From Platynereis dumerilii (taxonomy: Eukaryota; Annelida; Polychaeta; Phyllodocida; Nereididae): a stretch of DNA of 64,000 bases. Of this stretch, positions 48,856 to 58,600 are shown piece by piece. The first letter of the stretch is position 1. Every line of letters starts with the position of its first letter. The notes under the pieces are model-generated. The model saw only the letters and a program-made list of their open reading frames with translations, was not told the DNA's origin and searched no databases. Location of the stretch: positions 63,789,514 through 63,853,513 of the forward strand of contig JAPTHN010000005.1 in the NCBI GenBank assembly GCA_026936325.1. Reading direction: 5' to 3'. The translations under genes and the position numbers were made by a program.

Positions 48856-49754
48856 CATTACATTAGACAGTGGATGGTGAGGAGACCAATATTGAGTTTT
48901 ATTGGCCGAAGCAGTATTATTGGTCTAGCCGGTAGGCCGAGACCAATATTACCTGCTAAGGCCAGTAAAACTCAAGATTTGTCGAGCCAATGTCGACTCA
49001 ACATCTACTATTTGTTATGTTCTGCACCACAATTTTCAGACTGATACATATTTGTAAAATACTGGTTTTTCTGAAGATACCTAACTTTTTTATATGAAAT
49101 ATACCTAATTTTTCCCCATTATTTACTATGGGCATATTCATAAAATGATATATTGACATTTCAATAAGTTAGATTTCCTTCTAACCAGGCCTTCCATTAA
49201 GTAATAATAGGCAATTAAGTACATGGTTGCTGCTAAGAGCAAAGGGCCACACCAATATCACTCTCCACACACCAATAGCACTTTTAAGACACCAATATCA
49301 TTATTTATTGGCTTGTCATGTGATCTCCTGGTATATATGATTGGCCTCAAATTTTTGATACAGAGTATAGGCCTATATAGGGGCCAACATTTAACATATT
49401 AACACAAATAGTGTGAACTATTAAGGGGGCAATCATTTAATTTCTAGGGGGGCCTTGGAGTTTTCCAATGCGGAAATTATTTATTTCACAGTAGTGGCAG
49501 TGTTCATTTATTTCAAGCGTGCGAAGTCCCCGAATATTCAATTCTTAAATCAAGCAATACCTTGTAAAGAAATACCCCTGCCAGAAATTATTTCACTGCC
49601 CGAAAGGAATTAACTTATTGCTCCAAATATGAGCTAGAAATTATTTATTTAAAAAAGAAACTCCAACAACCCCCCCCCCTGGATATTAAATGGTCATTAA
49701 TAGTAAGTTTTTAACTGAGAAATTCTGACGGATTTACTATGTTTGGCCTTTTAG
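48856..49754. other. Intergenic DNA upstream of the lysine-rich gene
   Basis: Contains a small palindromic zone (48877-48985) in which GAGTTTTATTGGCC pairs with GGCCAGTAAAACTC, and AGACCAATA recurs on both strands. It probably also holds the promoter and 5' UTR exon of the lysine-rich gene, which I cannot place. A C-run lies near 49670. Confidence 0.4.
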
Positions 49755-49773
49755 GTTGCAAATGTAGAGGAAA

Positions 49774-49967
49774 ATGTCAGCTCAGAAGTCCAAGTTTGCA
49801 GCTCCTTTCAAGACACCGCCTGCTTCAAAGATTAACAAGTTTTTCTCTCAACAAAGTACTCCAGGAATTGACGTTTCAAGTCTTGTTGGAATTTCGGCCC
49901 AAGATTCCCAAATTGAGGCTGAAGAACCTCAATCATCTTGCAGTACTCAAGATCCGCCTCCAAAAAG
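49774..49967 (+). CDS. Lysine-rich protein, coding exon 1
   Basis: It starts at ATG in AGGAAAATGTC and ends AAAAG before GTAAAG (phase 2). An upstream acceptor-like CCTTTTAG ends at 49754, suggesting that this exon begins at about 49755 and that a 5' UTR exon lies further left. Encodes residues 1-64 with the FKTPP and KINKFFSQ motifs. Confidence 0.78.
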
Positions 49968-52900
49968 GTAAAGATCAACTTAAACGTGCACCTTTAATCA
50001 ATTTAATTGAATAATTTGTTACTTTTTGAAGAATTGTCACACTTTTTGTTGTGCTGTTGAAAACAACATTATGAGGGGTGGACCAGATGATCTTGGCTAG
50101 GGGTTTCTGTGAAAAAAAAAAAGTTTGTTTCCCAATTGACACTGAAAAAAGTTTGTTAACCACAATGATGAAAAAAAAAAGTTTGTTTCCACCTGTAGCT
50201 AGGGTACGTTAATGTTAAAGTTGCCATACAATTTTGTCGCTTGTGCGCATGCGATGAAACTTGACTTGGACACTTAACTTCTGTGATAATGGTACTTCGT
50301 GTGTCATCATTCTGATGATTTGTCATGATCATACCCAATACTCTCAATGTTAATTTGATTTAAGGAAACCAATCCCGCTCGTTGGTGACAGCCAAACGAA
50401 AGGATCGATTATGCATCTGATTTTCACTCTAAAATCAGTTATGACAAGCCAGATGGCCTTCTCTTAATCATGACTAATGAAACAGCCTCTATGTTTCCCA
50501 TGTTGAAAGTAGAGAAGATGACACTTCATTGGCTATCATGAGTCACAAAGTACATGACAGACTGTAATATTTAAAGAGATCTTTGTTTTATATTGCGCTA
50601 GATCGTTTATCAGGCATTCTCCTTTTCAGAACGTTCAGCTTCAAGACTCCGAAACAGAAATCAGGGACTGGGGGCGAGGGTGAAGACAGTGCAGATGCAA
50701 AATTGAAGTCGCCGTTGGTGGTTAAATGGCCAGGCGCATGGCCCCACAAGGATGGCAAGAATCCGAAAAGCAAGCCGACTGGCAAATCCAAGAATGGCTC
50801 CAAACATCAACAGAATGGTGCGAGTGCGAATGAAAAGTCTGCCAAAAAGGCTCATCTGAAAAGCGTCCAAGATGGTCAAAATGTAAAAGACGCAGAAACG
50901 ACAAAAGCACTTAAAGCTGCCAAAGGTAAGAAAGTGAAAGAACAGCAAGAAAAGGTGGGTGAAAAGAGAGAAGGGCTACCTCAAGCAGCAAAGAAACCTG
51001 CAAAAAGAAAGGCCAACGAAACTAATGAGAAAACAAGCAAGAAACAACCAGTAAACAAGCAAGAAAAAAAATCTGCGCAAAGCAAGAAAAGGAAAACAGC
51101 AGCTAATGGGAAAGATGCAGAAAAACCAGCAAAAACTACTGAAGTCGTGAACATATCTGAGGTACGCAAACATCTTATACTAATACAATTTTTCCTGTAA
51201 TTTGAAGTTTTGAATAACTTTTTGTAGAGAATTACTATACAAATTTTGCAGAATCTGATAAATTTCCTTGTTTTTATATAAACTTGAAACACCGGGCTCT
51301 TCTGGTCAAATGGGTGTGTATATATCTCAACTAAAGCTATAGTAAACTCTTTTGATGATTCTGTGAATGCTTCAATTATATTGTGGTAGTTGGTATGTCA
51401 TAATGATTAAACAGTGGCTTAATTGTTACCTTGGAGGTATCAGCTGATCTAAAATTTATTTTAACAATTGTTATTTTGAACGATAAATGAGCACTGCTTT
51501 TGATATGGCAATAACTTGTGAAGTGTACATGTATCTAATTTGAGATTTCTTTTAAATTTCAGAAGAATATTACTGGTTCACCTTATGAAACCGAGAAAGA
51601 AGAAGGTTCATCTGCATATAATGATGAAAATGAAATCGCATTTCCGCCATCCTCCATTCTTGAATCTCAAGGTTCGATTTTCCCCGTTGCAACCCAACCC
51701 CCACCCAGCCCGGGCATTCCGAGCTACCAAGTTCCACAAACAAGTACTCCAAAAAGACCGTCCACTCCTCGTACCCCTGGGACGCCCAGGACGCCCAGGA
51801 CTCCTTTCAAAGAGAGAATAGCGATGAAGAGTCCTGCGATAAATCATCTCGCCCAAAAAGGGGAGAAATCGCATTCGGCAAAAAAGGCCAAGAAAGCAGA
51901 ACCAGAATCAAATGCTTTGAAGAAGTCGATGAACAGGAGTTATCCCCAAGGGAATGAAATCGTGTTCGAGTTTAACGCTTCACCGAATGTGGTCGGAGCA
52001 AAGAAGGGCAAAGGGGGAAGGAAAAGGGCTAAGTCAAGACAGGTCAGTTGGAATTATTTGTGAAAGTTATGTAAAATGCTCAAGAAATTCTAGTGGTCAT
52101 TCACTTGTTTTTTTGTGACAATTCAACTCATGTTGCAGCACCAGTATAGCATAAATTTGAACTTAAAGGGGCTATGACGTGAACTTAAAAATTCAATTTT
52201 GATTTTTGCAGGTGCAATTATTGTGCATAGGTCATGTGAATTGCAGGACCGAAGAATACCTCATTTTCAAAAAGCCAATCCAAAAAACTTTCGAAGTTTT
52301 GATTGCCTACATGTTAAAATTTGTGAATATAACCAAAATATCCATGTCGGACCAGCATTATAGCTTCACAGTGTTTGCATGCTGAGTCTTTACTGACACA
52401 GTGAAAGAGCCACAATATTAGTTTTGGGCATCAAATTGCCATCAATCCTGCAAAATATCAAAATAGTGGGTTTTTTTTTATTGAGGCCCTAAGGCCTAAC
52501 CCATAATATATACACTCCTGGGCAAAAAAAATGGACCACCCTAGAATTCGACTTCATTTTGTTAGGGTTTGATTTTTACGGGATGAACACATCGAAAAAG
52601 CTTTGTTTCCCGTCAGTTAATCAACAGAAGCATTGTCTTAGTATTAAATTACTTCTCCTCTTGACTTTTTAAGCAGAACAGTTTTTGGCTGCACTTCTTC
52701 ACAACTTTGTGCACTGCACATGGTGCAACAACGTGGCAGCACTGTACATGTTGTACATGACTTCCTGTTTGATCAAAACATTGGCTTGGAGAAAGCACAT
52801 GTTTCAGAAAAAGTCAATTCATATAAAATCAAATTGCTGTCAGCTGTAGAAAAGACACAGAACTGGTGCATTTAGTCACTGTGGACAAAGCCTATTGCAA

Positions 52901-54936
52901 AGAGTAACCTTGAAACATCTTTGATATTTGATTAACAGCCTTCAAAGTTTCAATGTGAGTTGGCAAACAATTCTGTGTTGACATGGTCATAGGAGAAGTT
53001 ATATCTCACCTTTTCTATGAATCTGTATCCTACAATTTGTCCTGTTAGCAATTCCAAATATAGATATCCCATACAATATAAATATAGTCCATGAACAATT
53101 CCATGTGGATTAATGGATGCACAAATGCTCAAATTTGAAGTTCTTTGGCAATAATTCTCTGGCTCTGTGAGCCTCTAACACATTTTCTTATGCTCTGACT
53201 ATGTTTAAAGGGGCCCTGTTACAAAATAGCAAGCTGGATTATCTTGTTTAGCATTGTTTGGCATTGACTGTTTGTTGTAATCACCTGTTTCGAACCTCAG
53301 TTGGAGTGGAACAATGTCTCTGTGAATTCCATATGTGTGGTTGTGGGACCATGACTGCAAAATGTGCACATTTTCCCATTGCTGTTTCTATAATTTTCAA
53401 AGCACATTTGTGTAACCAAATATGTGTCATCATAGATCAACATCAACATGACCAAAAAGGTTGACAATTTGATTGATATCTATATTTTGTCCCAGTCAGA
53501 ACATGGTCGATATATTGTTGCTCAGCAAATACTAATGGTCACCTTCCCCGCATGGGCATCAGCTTGTCATCCTGAAACAGCATATTTTTTATGTTTTCTG
53601 CAAGAAAAAGCTTCCAAATGGTAGGCAGAAGGCCCTGATACATTCGTTTTTTAAAAATACTTAGAAGCTCAGATGATTTTTGAATCCTCAGAAGAGTGCT
53701 TGAAAGGCTCGCCACACCATTATTCCTCCACCACCATTTTTGACAAAGTTCAGATTTCAACTAATTTCAGAACTTGTGGGTTCATACTGATGTTGATCTC
53801 AGAAGGTACAAACATAGTAACACTTAGGAGCTTTGGAAGGCAGTGAAACGGAATGGGAAAATATGCACATTTTGCGGTGCACAAAGTCGTCAAGAAGTGT
53901 AGCCAAAAAACTGTTATGCTTAAAAAATCAAGAGGAAAAGCAATTTAATAGTAAGTCAATGCTTCTGTTGATTAACTGACAGGAAATGAAGCTTTTTCGA
54001 TTTGTACATCCTGCAAAATTCAAAGCCTAACAAGATGAAGTCGAATTCTAGGTTGGTCCATTTGTTTTGCCCAGGAGTGTATATACATAAGCTTTTATTA
54101 GACAACCGAACATCATGAAGATACATGTGTTATATATATGGCCTATTCTTTAATAGTTCATGAACATTGATTTTATTTTCAGAAACTTGCTGAGGAGGAA
54201 TTACGAAAAGTCATTGAGAAAATGCAGGCTGAAATTTTGGTATTTCGCCAAAGGAGACAGCGATTGCATCAAGGTATGATTGTATTGTATTTTATTTAAG
54301 TTATAAGTCATTCACCGCATACAGGCACGAAATTCATGGTGAGCCTTCCACAATGATACAGCTCAGGGCAGCCACAGAACGGCGTCCATGGGCAGAGACA
54401 AGGGGAACATTGCCCACGGTTCCCATGTCGTAGCATGATATTTGAGTATTGTAGACCAGATGCTAGGTTTTGGCTCTTTCTACAAAGTGGTATCGGGAGG
54501 AAGAATTAACTTCTTAGGTCTAGAAACAGGTCTTGGCTATCACCATCTTTTCTAAAGTTAAATTATAAATTCGTCAAGCCATGATTTTGTGGTGATATCT
54601 AACTTTGTATTGTAAAAACCAAAACATTTGGCATGTATCGCATAGAAAATATTATTGGATATTTTTTAAAATAAAAGCCAATCTATTGGAGGACAACAAT
54701 GTGAAGAAACCTGTCACCAAATATTTGGCCATTGAATTCACACAGATTCACAATGGTTTCTTGTAAGTCTTCACTGCCCCCCCCCCCCGCACCTAGTGGC
54801 CTCTACCAACTAATTTGTATTCGGAGTAGTAATGTAATGATCTCAAATTTGTTATTTTATTTCTTGTCTCCATCTTCCAGACTCTTCTATGGACCAAGAA
54901 TCGATAGTTTCCATGATTCAACCCCTGAACTTATGA
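49774..54936 (+). CDS. Lysine-rich, intrinsically disordered protein of unknown identity (450 aa, 5 coding exons)
   Basis: Exons 49774-49967, 50630-51161, 51563-52042, 54183-54273 and 54881-54936 join in phase to 450 residues and a TGA. The start ATG is preceded by an in-frame TAG at 49765. Residues 1-64 hold APFKTPP and SKINKFFSQ, the latter loosely like a PCNA-interacting (PIP/APIM-type) peptide but lacking the usual Gln. Residues 66-242 are almost pure Lys/Ala/Glu/Gln/Asn low complexity. Residues 302-324 carry six TP dipeptides, several followed by Arg or Lys, as in CDK targets. A second basic stretch (KGKGGRKRAKSR) precedes a short predicted coiled coil (403-432) and an acidic/hydrophobic tail. 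I do not recognise the family. Composition suggests a nuclear or chromatin-bound, cell-cycle-phosphorylated protein, but that is inference. The gene ends tail to tail with the GH3 gene. Confidence 0.8.
50076..50240 (+). repeat. Single-ended copy related to the GGCCGACCAGA element
   Basis: GGGGTGGACCAGATGATCTT, A-runs with AGTTTGTTTCC, CACCTGTAGCTAGGGTAC and TTTTGTCGC match the left half of 42579-42808. The opposite terminus is not present. It lies in intron 1 of the lysine-rich gene. Confidence 0.6.
50630..51161 (+). CDS. Lysine-rich protein, coding exon 2
   Basis: Acceptor CTCCTTTTCAG; donor GAG|GTACGC (phase 0). The split Arg codon 65 is restored across the junction, giving KRTFSFKTP. Encodes residues 66-242, very rich in Lys. 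The frame repeats short KK/KP/KA patterns without a strict period. Confidence 0.85.
51563..52042 (+). CDS. Lysine-rich protein, coding exon 3
   Basis: Acceptor TTTTAAATTTCAG; donor CAG|GTCAGT; exactly 160 codons. Encodes residues 243-402, including an acidic start, a Pro-rich section (TQPPPSPGIP), the TPRTPGTPRTPRTP cluster, and the basic KGKGGRKRAKSR near its end. Confidence 0.85.
52513..54079 (-). mobile_element. Tc1/mariner-like transposon relic
   Basis: The ends are CACTCCTGGGCAAAA and its inverted complement, flanked by TA (52511-52512 and 54080-54081), with inverted arms of about 200 bp. On the minus strand, around 53750-53540, transposase-like pieces appear in different frames: GGGGIMVW, then QGLLPTIWKLFLAENIKNML and FQDD. 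These match the middle of the Tc1 DDE domain (GG.VMVWG, then Y..IL......FQ.DNAP.H). Stops and frame changes interrupt it: FQDDKLMP replaces FQ.DNAPCH, and only fragments remain. It lies in the lysine-rich gene's fourth intron. Confidence 0.75.
54183..54273 (+). CDS. Lysine-rich protein, coding exon 4 (coiled coil)
   Basis: Acceptor TTTTATTTTCAG; donor G|GTATGA. Encodes residues 403-432, KLAEEELRKVIEKMQAEI and on to RRQRLHQ, with hydrophobic residues spaced as in a short coiled coil. It lies 2.1 kb past exon 3, and a Tc1/mariner relic fills most of the intron. Confidence 0.8.
54881..54936 (+). CDS. Lysine-rich protein, terminal coding exon
   Basis: Acceptor CCATCTTCCAG. The split codon gives Asp433, then SSMDQESIVSMIQPLNL and TGA at 54934-54936. 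A poly(A) signal follows 17 bases later, which supports this as the true end. Confidence 0.8.
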
Positions 54937-54952
54937 ACTGTAAAGCGTAAGG

Positions 54953-54958
54953 AATAAA
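54953..54958 (+). terminator. Poly(A) signal AATAAA, lysine-rich gene
   Basis: AATAAA lies 17 bases after the stop codon in the expected orientation. The 3' UTR would be unusually short; later sites may also be used. Confidence 0.55.
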
Positions 54959-55492
54959 ATTTCAAAAGCCCTTGAATTTTACCGACCAGTATTTATTTTC
55001 ATTTTACAATTTTTACACAACTTTTGTGGTGTTTGTTAAAATTTTAAGGATATTGTCGGGCATTATTACATTTTAACTGTTTGTATATAATACCGTACTC
55101 GGTGCTTAAGTTGTTGATTTCTTTTTCAATTTTCATTGAATGATATTTTTAGACTATAGAACACAATAAGTTTAAACTTTAATTTAGAAATTATTACCAA
55201 CATTTGTGATGTAAAGTTATCCTTTGTAATCTCTTGAATTGATATAATGTTGGCCTACTGTTCAGAAAAAGTGGTTTAACACAAGCTTACTTCAGTATTT
55301 TTTTTCATTGGCCTATTTTGTATTTTTAAATGTGATATTTAGATTTGTGATTTATGAACCTTTTAATGACTGATTGATAATTTCGTAGATCTACTGTGTA
55401 CTTAGTAAATAAGTATGGTTACAGTCATGTCACATGCAGCTTGTTAGTATAATTTCAGGACAACAGGTTAATTTTTTTTTCGAATTTGTCGC
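54959..55492. other. Intergenic spacer between two convergent genes
   Basis: About 530 bp of AT-rich DNA between the two poly(A) signals. No feature recognised. It may contain alternative 3' UTR sequence of either gene. Confidence 0.5.
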
Positions 55493-55498
55493 TTTATT
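55493..55498 (-). terminator. Poly(A) signal AATAAA, GH3 gene
   Basis: AATAAA on the minus strand lies about 40 bases past the GH3 stop. Together with the plus-strand signal at 54953 it marks the convergent 3' ends of the two genes. Confidence 0.6.
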
Positions 55499-55537
55499 AT
55501 TTCAAACGGTAGTCTCATGTTATAAATCTTTAACTAC

Positions 55538-55629
55538 TTATAAAATGTAAGCTTTAGATTTTAATATATTGGATCCAACGTTGACTTTTTGGAATGGTTG
55601 CTGACCTCCTACATAAACTGTGACTGGAC
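55538..55629 (-). CDS. GH3 terminal exon
   Basis: Acceptor TTTTTTTTCAG. With the preceding G it reads GPVTVYVGGQQPFQKVNVGS, then NILKSKAYIL and TAA (55540-55538). It has no start codon and would be easily missed; VYVGGQQP is the usual end of xylosidase-type GH3 proteins. Confidence 0.85.
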
Positions 55630-58600
55630 CTGAAAAAAAAGAAATAATATTCAAATTTGAATGAATAAGCTGCTGAATGTGATAATATTTATACTGGATG
55701 TACAATTATAATTGTATGTAAATCATATTAAACAAAGTGCTAATTAAATATATATGATGTTACACCATAGACACAGCCTGGTTACGTGACTTTGTCTTTT
55801 GGATCACGGAAAATTATTAAACGCTTTGCAGTAATGATGAAAAAGTATGTTGACCAAAAAGACCAAAAACACGCAGCATGATAGGCCCTTTTAAGCTCAA
55901 ATTATTAGTTATTGGTATTTTTTCATAATTGGTCTTGGTTTCATCATCACACTACTTAGCTTGTGACTCTCATCAAATTGCAAGTTAAAATCTGGGATGT
56001 TCTTGCGCAGTGTTTCTTTTTTTTCAAAATTGAAATTGTTGTGCATGTGACATTGGTAGAATGTGGTATGAATGTCTCTGGACTCTATATTTGGCAAGTT
56101 TTTGTAGCCTTGTGAAGTTCATCTAATTGCAGGTTTGGGTTTTAGTGGCTTAATTTAGAGACTGTCATGTTGCATGGTTTTCTTGAAAATGCCTCAAGGC
56201 ATGGGACTTTTACCTTACAGATGATTTCATAAAGTTTTGTAGACACTGAGACTGACTGATTTTTTTTTTAGGACATGCTACTCTATTGGGGAAAATTATT
56301 TTATAAGTTTTTGGATGTCATTTTCCTTAAAGAATACATGTCCTTAAAAAATTGCATACAGTCTCTTCAATTATGAAATCAACCATAATGCTTGAAGAAG
56401 TTGCAAAGCTGTTAGCTGTTCAATGAAGGCTATACCTATTTTGGCAGACATAAATGTATAGGCCAGGCCTACTACTTTTCCTTAAGATTTAAGCTCACCA
56501 GCCATGTCCACATGGTCCATCTTTGCATCATCCCATACTGCCAGTTGCTCTCTTTTGATGGCAAAGTGGCAAGAAGTGCCCTCTCCAGATGGAATTCTGA
56601 CTCTCCTGAAGCCAACCAGTTGCAGTTGTGGAACTGGTAGAGATGGGGCACTCCTGTTGACGTACACTTGCACCACCTGGGAAAATATAAATATATTATT
56701 AAGTATTTAGGGTGCTCAGATGGTAGATGCTAATCAATGAAGACTATGGATCCAGGTTGTTGTTAATCCAAGTTTATTGTAGATAGATATTGATATACAT
56801 GTACACTCTAGTGTGGTATCCAAAGTGCTGGAATATATCTTATATGATAGACTGGACTGTTACTTAGAAACTACTGATAATCAATTTGGCTTCAAGCAAA
56901 AACATGGAACTGACATGGCTATTTATTGTCTTAAAGAAGCTGTATCTATGTATCGCAGTTTAAATAGCAGTATTTATTGCTGTTTCCTTGATGCCTCAAA
57001 GGCATTCGATCGTATAAACCACAATGTTCTATTTAAGAAGTTGTATTGCAGAGGTGTTCCCCACTACCTGATACGTTTGTTGATTTTTTGGTACACTGAA
57101 CAAATTATGTATGTGAAATGGAGAAATGAATGGTCAGACGGTTTTATGGTTAGTAATGGTGTTCGCCAAGGAGGTGTACTTTCTCCTTATCTATTTTGTT
57201 TATACATGGATGACCTGAGCAAAGATCTGAGATACATTAAGGTTGGATGTTTTGTCGGTGAATATAAACTGAATCACTTATTATATGCTGATGATCTGGT
57301 ATTGATTTCTCCTACTGCCACTGGTCTAAATTCCCTCTTGAGGATATGTGAAAACTATGGTGAATCTCACTCTATACTATTCAATTGTAGCAAAAGTAAC
57401 ATACTTGTTGTTAAAAGTAAAATGTTTAATAATGATATTCCTGAATTTGATTTCACTATGAACAATGTAAAAATACCACTGTGTGCCAAATATACATATC
57501 TTGGCCATATTATTGATGATGACCTGAAAGATGATAATGATATTGCCAGACAGCGACTGAAACTATATGCTCAGGGAAATGCGATAATCCGCAAATTTAG
57601 TCACTGCTCTGAGAATATTAAACAAATGTTATTTAGAGCTTATGTTACACCTATGTACTCTGCTCATTTATGGTTTAAACACACCAAAGGTGCTATCAAC
57701 AAATTGTATGTTGCTTATAATAATGTTGCTAGAATTTTATTCTTTGAGTCAAAATGTTGTAGTGCTAGTCACATGTTTATATCCAGAAACTTGCCAACCA
57801 GTCCTATGTTGATCAGGAATCTTGTATACAAATTTATGTTGAGATTACGTAGTTCTCAGAATAGTATTATTGTTAGTATCATAAGTTCTGACAGACCGTA
57901 TTTATCCAGTGTCTGGAAGTATTGGCGTAGACTATTATATGTATACGTTACCTAGAATATCTATGTCACTTGAATGGACTTGTTATATTTTTTTATTCGC
58001 ATGTACTTGTTCATCACCCAAAGGTGCTATTTAGTTCATCCAGTTTATTCTTACTAAGTTTGTATATGGAAAACCTTGTTTTTTCCGCTTTAAAGGAATA
58101 AATAAATAATAAAAAAAAAAAATCTTCAGTAGCCAAAGCTTAACTGCCTAGGACTGGCTAGTAACCAGCCTCTAGGTAGCTGCTGGGGTTGGATCCCATA
58201 CCCTATTATGGGGATCAACCTGAGAATCTATTTATAGTTTTCATCTTCCTATTCAAACAAATGCTATTACTGAAATACTCTCTTAAATAATTAATGGATA
58301 AATAATTACTAGATAAAAATACATTACATGCTTCAGGTATTTAAGAAAATTTTACAATATAATTTAAAAGTTAATAATTTTCAATTTCAGAAAAATTTTC
58401 AATATGATACTTGATTTCTTGAGATTCAGATTAAATTACATACTACATTACATGATGGTAGATGCTAATCAATGAAGACTATGGATCCAGGTTGTTGTTA
58501 ATCCAAGTTTATTGTAGATAGATATTGATATACATGTACACTCTTCAGTAGCCAAAGCTTAACTGCCTAGGACTGGCTAGTAACCAGCCTCTAGGTAGCT

